Shown here one piece after another: positions 34,293 through 42,439 of a stretch of 49,333 nt of DNA. The translations under genes were made by a program, and so were the position numbers. The stretch is from NCBI GenBank assembly GCA_000824825.2, contig LM655170.1:399770-449102 (forward strand), in the 5' to 3' direction. The first letter of the stretch is position 1; each line of letters starts with the position of its first letter. Source of the stretch: Mesorhizobium sp. ORS 3324 (GTDB taxonomy: Bacteria; Pseudomonadota; Alphaproteobacteria; Rhizobiales; Rhizobiaceae). The notes beneath the pieces are model-generated. The model searched no databases, had not been told where the DNA came from, and saw nothing but the letters and a program-made list of their open reading frames with translations.

Positions 34293-35705
34293 TTGGACGA
34301 CATCACAGGCAACCGCGACGCTGGCTTGGACGGGCAGGCCAGTCCGGCGACCGACATGCGCATGTCGGTCGCGGCCCTCGCCAGGAGCGGCGCCGTCGCC
34401 GGCATCATCAAGCTTGCCAGCGCTGGCCTGTCCTTCCTCATGTTCGTGGCGGTGGCGATGGTGACGGACGAGCGGCAGTTCGGCCTTTACAGCGCGACCT
34501 ACGCCGGCGCGAGCCTGGTCTCCTTCTTCGCGTCGGTAGGCCAGCAAAGCACCGTGCTCAGGTTCTGGCCGCAATATGCCGGGTTGGGCGACCTCGGCTC
34601 GGCTCACGGGCTGATGGCCCGCGCCATTCTGGTGGCGCTGGCCGGGCTTATCGCCACCAGCCTGCTCGTGATCGTGGTGGGGTTCCTGCCATTCGCTGGC
34701 AGGGGAGCGCCCGAATGGCTCCCGCTATGCGTGGCAGCCGCGGTGCTGTCCTTCTCGCTCGGCTGGTCCGAATTCACCTCCGGCGCATTCCGGGCCAAGA
34801 ACGCGCTGATATCCGGCCTGTTGCCGCGGGACATCATCTGGCGCGCGGCGACGATCGTCGCCGTTCTCGTTCTCCATGTCCTGGATGTCAAAATGAGCGC
34901 GGTGGCGGCGACGTACCTGACGGCCTTGCTGCTGATCCTCTCCGTCGTCCCGCAAACGGTGGCTCTGGTGCGCGATACCGCGCGTGCCGACCGCGGCCGT
35001 CTCACGGAAGGACAAAAGCAAGAATTCAAGACCGTCACGCTCGGCCTGTGGGGCGTCACCTCGCTGCCGCCAGCTCTTGGCCAGGTCAGCACCCTGCTCG
35101 TGGCGATGATCCTGGGCCCTGAAGCCGCCGGCGCCATCTTCGTGGCGGATCGGACCACGCGTTTCGTCACCCTTGCCCTCAACGGCATCAACCAGGCGCT
35201 CGCCCCGCAGATATCGGCCGCCTTCTACAGCGGCGACAGGGCCCATGTGCAGCGCATCACCAGCCTTGCAGCGCTCGGCGGCTCGGCCATTGCGCTCTGC
35301 GTGCTGGCGGCGTTCTGGTTTTTCGGCAATCTCATCCTGTCGATCTTCAACCCGGCTTATGCGACGCCGACCATGAGGGCAACGCTCATCATCTTCGGCA
35401 TGGGGGCGACATTCGGCACCGCCTGCGGCCCGATCGAAATCCTGCTGCAGTTGACCGGTCTGCAACATGCGCTGTTCAAGGTGCTTGTGGTCGTCAACAT
35501 CGTCGGGCTTTGCGTGACGGCCGTCGCAACCTACTATCTCGGGCCGATCGGGGCGGCGCTCAGCATCGCCGGAACCGTCGTCGCCTGGACGGCCTTCGGG
35601 GTGTCGATCGCCCGGCGCAGAATCGGCATCAATCCGTCGGTTCTCGGCCTGTCGCTCGACAGGATCGGGCTCGTGCCCCAAGCGCTCCCGAGAGGGCGCA
35701 CGTGA
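34293..35705 (+). CDS. Wzx-type polysaccharide flippase
   Basis: This 470-residue protein has about twelve to fourteen membrane helices in the MATE/MOP (RfbX-like) pattern, with the TM1 region GAVAGIIKLASAGLSFLMFV and a central FVADRTTRFVTLALNGINQAL segment. It should flip lipid-linked repeat units across the inner membrane. I use the TTG at 34293, five bases after AGGAGG (34282-34287). The region 34052-34292 is a divergent promoter shared with the Wzz-like gene. Its TGA overlaps the GTG start of the glycosyltransferase. Confidence 0.85.
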   Translation: MDDITGNRDAGLDGQASPATDMRMSVAALARSGAVAGIIKLASAGLSFLMFVAVAMVTDERQFGLYSATYAGASLVSFFASVGQQSTVLRFWPQYAGLGDLGSAHGLMARAILVALAGLIATSLLVIVVGFLPFAGRGAPEWLPLCVAAAVLSFSLGWSEFTSGAFRAKNALISGLLPRDIIWRAATIVAVLVLHVLDVKMSAVAATYLTALLLILSVVPQTVALVRDTARADRGRLTEGQKQEFKTVTLGLWGVTSLPPALGQVSTLLVAMILGPEAAGAIFVADRTTRFVTLALNGINQALAPQISAAFYSGDRAHVQRITSLAALGGSAIALCVLAAFWFFGNLILSIFNPAYATPTMRATLIIFGMGATFGTACGPIEILLQLTGLQHALFKVLVVVNIVGLCVTAVATYYLGPIGAALSIAGTVVAWTAFGVSIARRRIGINPSVLGLSLDRIGLVPQALPRGRT

Positions 35706-36796
35706 GGATCATCCAAGTGCAGACCCAGGCGGAGGCCGCGGGAGCGCAACGCATCTCCGACATGGTGGGCGAAGGATTGCGCGCCCGCGGGCATGATGTG
35801 CGCACCGTCTTCATGTACCGGAAGACCGAAGCTTACGACGGCGATCCCCATGCGGATTTCATACTCACGGAACCTCCGCGCGGACTACCCGGACAGATGC
35901 GGGCAACCATCGGCCTGGCGCACTATCTGCGCGCGACGCGGCCCGACGCCGTCATCACCTACCAGCACTACGGCAACATCTTCGGCACGATCGGCGCCCG
36001 GCTGGCCGGCGTTAGGCACATCGTCGCAAACCAGAGCGGCGCCCCGCACAGCAAGGGCGTGATGGGTCTTCTCTCGCAGATCGACAAGCTGATGGGGATG
36101 GCCGGCCTTTACCAGGCGAATGTCGTCAATTCCGGCTGGACGGAAGCACAATTCGATCGCTACCCGCAATCCTACCGGCGGCGTATCCGCCGCATCGATC
36201 ACGGCGTGCCCGCACCGGGCGAGGAATTCGACAAGACGGCCGCACGTGCCGCCTTCGGCCTGCCGCAGGACGTATGGCTGGCCGTTTCGTCCGGGCGGCT
36301 GACACGCATGAAGAACCAGATCGCGCTTGTCGGGGCGCTCGACCAATTGCCTGATGTCCATGTTGCGCTCGCCGGCGCGGGGCCGGAGCGCGAGACGCTC
36401 GTCGCTTTTGCCGAGAGCCGCGGCGTGGCCGGTCGCCTGCATCTCGTCGGCGAGGTTCCTCCGGCGCGCATCTTCGAATTCCTCGCGTCCGGCGATGCCT
36501 ACGCGTTTCCGTCGATGACCGAGACCTTCGGTCTCGCATGCGTCGAAGCGGCGATTTCCGGCCTGCCGATCGTGGCGAGCAACCTCGACGTGATGCGCGA
36601 GGTGCTGACCGCGGAGGACGGTGAGCCAGCCGCGCTGTTCGTCGAGGCTGACGCTGCCGGCATGGCCAAGGGGCTTGCCGATCTGTTTGCGCGGCCGGAG
36701 TTCAAGGCCAGGCTTGCGGCCGCCGGACGGCGGCTGCGGGACAGATATTCGCCGGCCAGGATGTGCGCCGGCTACGAGGCGCTACTTCTTGCCTGA
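35702..36796 (+). CDS. GT4-family glycosyltransferase
   Basis: This 364-residue GT-B glycosyltransferase has the N-terminal acceptor domain (VRIIQVQTQAEAAGAQRIS, then GEGLRARGHDV) and the C-terminal group 1 pattern: AVSSGRLTRMKNQIALVGAL, LAGAGPERETLVAFA, and the nucleotide-sugar E-x7-E type segment MTETFGLACVEAAISG. It would add a sugar to the lipid-linked unit on the cytoplasmic face. The GTG start at 35702 overlaps the flippase stop (GTGA), so the two are coupled. The 3' end overlaps the convergent gene by 15 bases. Donor and linkage unknown. Confidence 0.87.
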   Translation: MRIIQVQTQAEAAGAQRISDMVGEGLRARGHDVRTVFMYRKTEAYDGDPHADFILTEPPRGLPGQMRATIGLAHYLRATRPDAVITYQHYGNIFGTIGARLAGVRHIVANQSGAPHSKGVMGLLSQIDKLMGMAGLYQANVVNSGWTEAQFDRYPQSYRRRIRRIDHGVPAPGEEFDKTAARAAFGLPQDVWLAVSSGRLTRMKNQIALVGALDQLPDVHVALAGAGPERETLVAFAESRGVAGRLHLVGEVPPARIFEFLASGDAYAFPSMTETFGLACVEAAISGLPIVASNLDVMREVLTAEDGEPAALFVEADAAGMAKGLADLFARPEFKARLAAAGRRLRDRYSPARMCAGYEALLLA

Positions 36797-38263
36797 TCGC
36801 TTTCGCACGGCAGCGATCCCGTCGATCACCTCCAGCCGGCCCGCCCGGTTGAGCGTGTGGATCTTCGGATAAGGCCAGTCACCGCTGGCATCGATCGGCC
36901 GGGGCGCCGACAGGCGCACCGTCTGCTGGTCGAGTCGCAGCAGCTCGGATAGGCCGAGCCCACCGCCGTAACCCAGCGTTCCGTCCTGCACCGGGAGGAG
37001 AATTCGGCCCTGGCGGTTGCGGACGAAGGCTCCGCCGGGGCGAGCCATGCGATGGTCGATCAGAATCGGGTTCGCGGGATGCGGCCGCCATGGGCCGGCG
37101 AGTGCGGGGGCTGAGAAAACCACCAGCACATCGGAGGTGCTTCCGTGGCCGTCGCGATCCGTGGCGAACAGCCAGAAGAACCCGTCATGCTCGAGCAAGG
37201 TGGCGTCGGAAATCTCGCCTTCGACCAACACGGCTTCGGGAACCCAGCCGTCCGGAAAGCTCGAGGCGCGGTAAAGGGTGAGCTTGCCGCCGGCGCTCGC
37301 CTCCGGCAGCATCCAGACCGCGCCGTCGCGCTCGAACACCTGCGGGTAGGAGAGGTGGTGCGCTTCCTCCAGCACGACCCGGGGCATACCGGGTACGCCG
37401 CCCGCATCGAAGGGAACAACGGAGATGACCGCCTTGCCGGTCGCATGAGGATAGTCCTCGACGAAGACGAAGGACTGGCCCTGCCATTGGAAGGGGAACG
37501 GGTCGGCATAGAAATGATCGCCGGGGTCGGGCAGCACCGACCAGCCGGTCCCGAGCTTGGCCGTTTCCGCGACGCCTGGTGCATCGGTGAAGCGGTAGCC
37601 GACGCGCCAATGCGCATGGCGGAAGCGCGCGCGCCGGAGCGCTTCGCGGCCAAGCCGCGGGAGCGCCGCGCCGAGATAGGCGGACGTGAACCGGGTGGAG
37701 GTCCGCTCGCCGTGACCGCGAGTTTCGGCAATTGCCTCGCGCGGCAGCCGGCCCGTTGCGAAGCCGCGAGCGACCGAGCGAACCAGGGTGATGGCCCGGG
37801 CGAACACGTCCTCCGTGCCGAGCGCCGTGGATTCACGCTTGTCCACCATCGGCCGCGCCTGGCCCACCACCACCTTCCCGTCGAGCACGGCCTGGATCAC
37901 CGGCAGCCTTCCGGTCGCGACGGCGGTTGCCGCCGAGAGATCGGCGCGGGATCCATCGAACAGAAGGCCGATCGTGGGAACGTCCGATAGCGCCGCGTCG
38001 CCAGCAAGGTCGAACCTCAGCGCCGCAGGGCGATTACCGTGTCTTGCCTGGATTGCGTGCACTGGGTCGGCGAGATGGGGGCCGCGCCGCCGGAAAAGAC
38101 GTTGCTCGAACCGGAAGGCGGCCTTTGCCGCGGCAGGCCAGCCTGCCGGCCCGGGCTGGTGCGCTATCGCGACATCGTGGCCGTCCGCCTCCAGCCGCTC
38201 TATGGCGACCTGCTGCCAGCGGCGAGGCGCCGATTGCGGAACGATGACTTGGATCGCCAGCAT
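36782..38263 (-). CDS. Beta-propeller protein resembling GINT1 N-terminal domain
   Basis: This 493-residue protein has a Rossmann-like N-terminal third (LAIQVIVPQSAPRRW onward, about 1-200) reminiscent of formyltransferase-type domains. The C-terminal two thirds have repeated blades (HFYADPFPFQ, FVFVEDY, YPQVFERDGAVWMLPEA, DATLLEHDGFFWLFATD, NPILIDHRMARPGGAF) like the glucosamine inositolphosphorylceramide transferase N-terminal domain and five-bladed GH43/GH68-like propellers. It is often seen near polysaccharide genes in proteobacteria, with no proven activity known to me. It converges on the GT4 gene with a 15-base overlap. Confidence 0.7.
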   Translation of the reverse strand: MLAIQVIVPQSAPRRWQQVAIERLEADGHDVAIAHQPGPAGWPAAAKAAFRFEQRLFRRRGPHLADPVHAIQARHGNRPAALRFDLAGDAALSDVPTIGLLFDGSRADLSAATAVATGRLPVIQAVLDGKVVVGQARPMVDKRESTALGTEDVFARAITLVRSVARGFATGRLPREAIAETRGHGERTSTRFTSAYLGAALPRLGREALRRARFRHAHWRVGYRFTDAPGVAETAKLGTGWSVLPDPGDHFYADPFPFQWQGQSFVFVEDYPHATGKAVISVVPFDAGGVPGMPRVVLEEAHHLSYPQVFERDGAVWMLPEASAGGKLTLYRASSFPDGWVPEAVLVEGEISDATLLEHDGFFWLFATDRDGHGSTSDVLVVFSAPALAGPWRPHPANPILIDHRMARPGGAFVRNRQGRILLPVQDGTLGYGGGLGLSELLRLDQQTVRLSAPRPIDASGDWPYPKIHTLNRAGRLEVIDGIAAVRKRSGKK

Positions 38264-38567
38264 GTCTTGCCGCCCGCGTTTATTTTCTATTCAGGTTTTC
38301 ACAGTGCCGATAATGAGGAGCGAAAGACTAGCCTAAAATGCTTACATCGGAGTTACACGCAAGGTGCGACTTCGACTTTGACGTTCACGGCGAAAATTCT
38401 CGACTTGCGATTCCCGAGCCGGCCGAGGGGCCATGCGCCCGGCTGCTTTTGCAACGCAACATTAGCATTTTAAGCATATACCAAGATTCCAACTATCCCG
38501 GCGGTCGATCTTGACCTAAAGCGCAAGACGTCGTCGATAGACCGCTGTTCCCGCCGGTTCGGATCAC
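38264..38567. other. Divergent non-coding region
   Basis: This 304-base spacer lies between the propeller gene and the GNAT gene, read outward from it, so it should contain two promoters. It carries taaaatgctta (38334-38344) and the near-complement ttagcatttta (38462-38472), plus another taagcat at 38471-38477. The stretch around 38450-38490 is AT-rich and suits a promoter for the rightward gene. No small gene is convincing. Confidence 0.5.
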
Positions 38568-39725
38568 ATGTTTGAAGTCACTGTCGAGGATGCGTTCGAT
38601 TTCCGTTCGACGGAATACGCCGAGCTCTTCGCCAGCTCGGTGGCGACCGCCTTCCAACATCCCATATGGCTCTCGCAACTGTACGAGAAGATTGTGCGGC
38701 AAGGCGGCGCCACGCCATTGATCGTCGTCGTTCGCGCGCGCACAAGCGGGAAGCTCGCTATGGTCCTGCCTCTGGTGAGGCGCCGGTACACGCTGCTGAG
38801 GGTCGTGGAATTCGCCGATATGCGGGTTTCCGACTATGTGTCGCCGGTCGCCGACGAGGAGACTTTCTCCCGTATCCTCGCCGACAGCCCTACGGTCGCC
38901 GCCATCCGAAAGCAGCTGCGGCCCTACGATCTCCTGCGCATCGGCAAGCTGGCCGACCGCTCACTGGCGATGGAACGGCTGTTCGGCATCGACAAGCGCG
39001 ACAGCATGGGCATGAGCGCCTATTCCAGCAAGCTGGAACCGACATTCGCCGGCTGGCGCGAGCACCGGCTGGACCAGTCCTATCGCAAGGAGCTCGACAA
39101 GAAGTCCCGCCAGCTCAACCGCATGGGGCAGGCGCGCTTCGAACGCGTGGATGGCCAGGACGCCATCCGCACGACGTTCGATGCCCTTAAGCTCTATCGC
39201 GGCAAACGCTTCGACGGCAGCAACGGTCCCGCCGATCTTTTGCAGGTCCCTTCCTATTTCGATTTCTACCTGGCCATCGCCAATGAGGGGTGCGGGGGTT
39301 TCGCCCGCACCTACGCGTTCTGGATGAACGGCCGGCCGATCGCCGGCGCTCTCGGGCTCGAGCATCGCGGCTCGCTCCTGGTCATTCTCGGCGGCTTCGA
39401 TGAGGCCGGTTACAGGAAGCAGTCGATCGGCAGCCTGATGTTCGAGCAGATCGCCCGCGATTGTATCGAGCGCGGCGACCGCCATCTCGATTTCACCATC
39501 GGCGACGAGCCCTACAAGCGCATCTTCGGCGGCCGGCCTTCACCGATGTGGCAGATCTACCGTGCTGGCAGTCCGCTCGGCTATGCGGCGCATCTAACGG
39601 TGGAGAAATTGCCGGCAGCCAAGGCATTTGCCCGGCGTGTCCGGGAAGCGGCGCATGGCAAGAAGGCCAAGCCGGCTCGCGCCATGGTGCCCTCGACTCC
39701 CGACGAGGCAACCGAATCTTCCTGA
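38568..39725 (+). CDS. GNAT acetyltransferase of the CelD/BcsL type
   Basis: This 385-residue protein has the PF13480-like (Acetyltransf_6) layout: an N-terminal degenerate half (ATAFQHPIWLSQLYEKI, then AMVLPLVRR) and a C-terminal GNAT half (FDFYLAIANEGCGGFARTYAFWMNGRPIAGALGLEHRG, spread over about 225-270, then DFTIGDEPYKRIFGG). Proteins of this type occur in cellulose and exopolysaccharide loci, where they are thought to acylate the polymer or an intermediate. It is a single-gene transcription unit, convergent with the FAD monooxygenase gene. Confidence 0.82.
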   Translation: MFEVTVEDAFDFRSTEYAELFASSVATAFQHPIWLSQLYEKIVRQGGATPLIVVVRARTSGKLAMVLPLVRRRYTLLRVVEFADMRVSDYVSPVADEETFSRILADSPTVAAIRKQLRPYDLLRIGKLADRSLAMERLFGIDKRDSMGMSAYSSKLEPTFAGWREHRLDQSYRKELDKKSRQLNRMGQARFERVDGQDAIRTTFDALKLYRGKRFDGSNGPADLLQVPSYFDFYLAIANEGCGGFARTYAFWMNGRPIAGALGLEHRGSLLVILGGFDEAGYRKQSIGSLMFEQIARDCIERGDRHLDFTIGDEPYKRIFGGRPSPMWQIYRAGSPLGYAAHLTVEKLPAAKAFARRVREAAHGKKAKPARAMVPSTPDEATESS

Positions 39726-39736
39726 AATCCAACGGT

Positions 39737-39763
39737 CGAAGCGCATGCTTTACGCGCGCTTCG
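39737..39763. terminator. Convergent hairpin 1 after the GNAT gene
   Basis: CGAAGCGC (39737-39744) pairs exactly with GCGCTTCG (39756-39763) around an 11-base loop. It lies 12 bases after the GNAT gene stop in a convergent gap. No T-run. Confidence 0.5.
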
Positions 39764-39776
39764 AATCCCGAATTGG

Positions 39777-39796
39777 CCGGGCACTTTGATGCCCGG
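39777..39796. terminator. Convergent hairpin 2 after the GNAT gene
   Basis: CCGGGCA (39777-39783), loop CTTTGA, TGCCCGG (39790-39796): a compact GC-rich stem typical of terminators, but without a T-tract. Along with the preceding hairpin it probably separates the two convergent units. Confidence 0.55.
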
Positions 39797-39835
39797 GTAC
39801 GATCGTCTGGCGTTATGCCTGCCGATGGTCCGCGA

Positions 39836-41062
39836 TCAGGAAACGGCTTCGACCTTCGGCCGCTTGAGGCCACGCAGCCTCGCGGCAAAGCTCGGGCTCA
39901 GCTTGTCGATCTCGTGCAGGATACGGCGGCGGCTGAAGTGGACTTGCCGGCGCGCGCGCCAGCGCAGGTCGGTATCGATGGTCAGGCTGCGGCGGAAATT
40001 CGCCAGTTGGAGCGCATGTTCGTCCATCGCCTGCTTCGCCGGATCGTCGTAGAAGGCGGCGATCTTTGCCGCCGCCATGCCGGGCGTGGCCATCCATTGC
40101 GGCACGTGAACCAAGCACAGCCGCTCGACATCGGTGAGCAGCCGGCTGACGCCGGTCCCGGCGGCCGGACAGGATGTCTGATAAGCGTCCCCGATCAGGA
40201 CGACGCCGTCGCGCTTGCAATTCTCGGCGACGGTGATGTCGGTGAGCCAGCTCGAGACGCGATCGATGACCTCGAAATCGCCGAACGCGTTGACAAGTCC
40301 CGGAAGCGTTTCGGTGAGCGTTTCGCGAGGCCGGTCGCGCAGCGCCTTGACCCACGGGTCGTTATGTTCGCGGAAAACAAAAAGGTTGGCGCGCGTGACG
40401 CCGCCGGCCGGGAAGAAGTTCAGGTAGTCGATGCCGTCGGAGACCCGTTCGCCGTAATAGGTCAGCGCCGGGTGCTTGAAGGCACTCGCGCCCGCCGGCC
40501 GGATATTGAAGCCGAAAGTCAGCGATTGCCGCTGGTGGACGAACCGGCGCTCGATGCCGAGGTCGCGCCGCAGAATATCCCCCATGCCGGTGGCGAGCAC
40601 CAGGAGACGGGCTGACACCTCTTCCTGTCCGATGATCGACACACGCTGGCGCTCGGGGCCCGCCTCGACCGCGCTTACCCGGCCGGCGATAAAGCGCACG
40701 GTCTCAGGCAGCTCGGCGCGCATCGCGCTGACGAGATCGTCGTAGAAGATGCCGTAGTGGCGGGCGCGCGTGCGGTCGAGCACACGTCCCTTGCGCACGT
40801 TGACGATCTCGTCGAATGCCGCAGCGGCCGCGGAAAGACTGTCCAGGAGGCCGATGCGGCGCAGTTTTTCGATCTGGTCGCCGGCGATCTTCTCGACACG
40901 GAATTCGCGGGGAAAAGCGGCATAGCGGTCGATCAGCGTGACACGGTAGCCCGCCCGCCCGAGAAGGGTCGCGGCAAGCGTCCCGGAGAGCCCGCCGCCG
41001 ACAATGGCGATCTCGGTGTCGGTTCCCGCCGGCAGCGGACGCGGCGAATGTTCGGCTGTCAT
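39836..41062 (-). CDS. FAD-dependent monooxygenase/oxidoreductase
   Basis: This 408-residue group A flavoprotein has an N-terminal dinucleotide motif GGGLSGTLAATLLGRAGYRV (about 22-41), an acidic end of strand two (TLIDRY), and the second FAD motif VVLIGDAYQTSCPAAGTGVSRLL. The family includes aromatic hydroxylases, halogenases and geranylgeranyl reductases. Its substrate is not readable. It is translationally coupled to the WecG/TagA gene (ATGA at 41059-41062), so a role in modifying a lipid carrier, sugar or pigment linked to the polysaccharide is plausible. The open frame continues upstream into that gene, hence the choice of ATG 41062. Confidence 0.83.
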   Translation of the reverse strand: MTAEHSPRPLPAGTDTEIAIVGGGLSGTLAATLLGRAGYRVTLIDRYAAFPREFRVEKIAGDQIEKLRRIGLLDSLSAAAAAFDEIVNVRKGRVLDRTRARHYGIFYDDLVSAMRAELPETVRFIAGRVSAVEAGPERQRVSIIGQEEVSARLLVLATGMGDILRRDLGIERRFVHQRQSLTFGFNIRPAGASAFKHPALTYYGERVSDGIDYLNFFPAGGVTRANLFVFREHNDPWVKALRDRPRETLTETLPGLVNAFGDFEVIDRVSSWLTDITVAENCKRDGVVLIGDAYQTSCPAAGTGVSRLLTDVERLCLVHVPQWMATPGMAAAKIAAFYDDPAKQAMDEHALQLANFRRSLTIDTDLRWRARRQVHFSRRRILHEIDKLSPSFAARLRGLKRPKVEAVS

Positions 41063-42048
41063 TGGGAATACCTCAACAAGGCGTAGAGGGCGCGGGGATT
41101 GGTGGTGAAATAGCGCCAGAAGAGCCGGCGCGGCTCCATCAGCATGCGCCAGAGCCATTCGAAGCCGGCCTTCTGGACCCAGAGCGGCGCGCGGCGGACC
41201 TTGCCGGCGATATGGTCGAAGAGCCCACCCGAGGTCTTGATCACGCCGATATTCGAGAGCCGCGACGCATAATCGCGGACAAAGATCTGCTCGCGCGGAA
41301 CGCCGAGGCCCAGCCACAATATGTCCGGCGCCAGCGCGTTGATTTCGTCGAGCTTTTTCTCGAGTGCTTCGCCGGTGAGATAGCCGTGGCTGTGGCCGAC
41401 AATGCGCAGGCGCGGATAGCTGGCCCTGATCGCGGCCACCGCCTTGGCGTTGCCGGCCTCAGTCGACCCCAGCAGGTAGAAGGTCGCAGCCTCGTTCTCG
41501 GCGAGCCTCGCAACGTCGTGGAACAGATCGGTGGTGGCCACACGCTCCGGCAGCGGCGTGCGGCACAAAAGGCGCGAGGCGAGCACAAGCGGCTGGCCGT
41601 CGGCGAAGATCTGGTCGGCTTCGCGGAAGAGGGCGGCGATCTCCGATTTCGCGCGCGCCTGGGCGATGACCTCGCCATTGGCGGACGTGAAATAATAGGG
41701 ACGGCTGCCGTGACGATGCTGCCGTGCCGCTTCGATCATCAGGCGGGCGGCGCCCTGCCGGTCGACCACGGTGACGGGCAGGCCCCCAAGCTGCACCGTC
41801 GGCAATGCATGCAGGTCCTGCCCGGAAGGCGCTGCTTCCAGCTTCGCTGCGGCGGTCACGCTTGCGTGCCCGGTTGGAGTTTGATGATGCAACCGAGGCA
41901 AATGAGAGGTCTCATGGTTTGCGGGCGTCAAATTTTGGCTGGGATAGAGCAGGTCCGATCCACTCGTAACGCAGTCTTCTTCAAAATCTCTTTTCGCACT
42001 TTCTAAAACTTTCCGCATAGGAGAAGTCGCCCATTCTCCGGTATTCAA
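41059..42048 (-). CDS. WecG/TagA/CpsF-family glycosyltransferase
   Basis: This 329-residue GT26-family protein has the core pattern: PYYFTSANGEVIAQARA, FREADQIFADGQPLVLASRLL with the likely catalytic aspartate, FYLLGSTEAGNAKAVAAI, PDILWLGLGVPREQIFV and a C-terminal WLWRMLMEPRRLFWRYF membrane-surface segment. GT26 enzymes transfer ManNAcA, ManNAc, glucose or related sugars to lipid-linked primers. The first 75 residues are not conserved-looking; starts at 42048 or 42018 are both possible. It is the first gene of a two-gene leftward unit. Confidence 0.87.
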   Translation of the reverse strand: MNTGEWATSPMRKVLESAKRDFEEDCVTSGSDLLYPSQNLTPANHETSHLPRLHHQTPTGHASVTAAAKLEAAPSGQDLHALPTVQLGGLPVTVVDRQGAARLMIEAARQHRHGSRPYYFTSANGEVIAQARAKSEIAALFREADQIFADGQPLVLASRLLCRTPLPERVATTDLFHDVARLAENEAATFYLLGSTEAGNAKAVAAIRASYPRLRIVGHSHGYLTGEALEKKLDEINALAPDILWLGLGVPREQIFVRDYASRLSNIGVIKTSGGLFDHIAGKVRRAPLWVQKAGFEWLWRMLMEPRRLFWRYFTTNPRALYALLRYSQ

Positions 42049-42439
42049 ACCACCCCCTTCATGGGTACCATAAGTAAAAAAATCAAAAAGCTAAGCGATA
42101 TGTTAATAGTTAGTTAATACATCAAATCTTCTTAAAAGTTTAGACAAAATACTAAGGTGTGTGGCCAGGGAACTAGAGAGTGCCGCATATCCGACATTCG
42201 CTCAGGCGCCGGCATTTTGCGATGCAAGGGTCGTCCCCACATCGAATGGACACAGGTGTCTATTCACGCTAAGTTCGCGCTGCGCCGGAGTCGACGGCGT
42301 TCGTCGATCGGCAATGGACGGAAGGGATCATGGGCTTTCGAGGGCGGGGCGAACCGGCTGCGCGGGTTTGGTGCCGGGCTGCCAAAGCAGCGTCCGCACA
42401 TGCGCCATGTGAACTATGCAGTGAGGCGGGATCGAGCGC
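42049..42439. other. Gene-free region, AT-rich left half
   Basis: This 391-base spacer lies between divergent wecG-like and soxB genes. The part 42055-42155 is strongly AT-rich (runs such as aagtaaaaaaatc, gttaatagttagttaatac), in contrast to the GC-rich surroundings, and should include the wecG-like promoter. The rest has ordinary base composition. I see no convincing small gene, RNA or operator for soxB. Confidence 0.55.

Noticed and set aside
28243..42048. Symbiosis (nod/nif) island content
   Set aside because: No nod, nif, fix or type III/IV secretion gene is recognisable; the cluster is polysaccharide-related.
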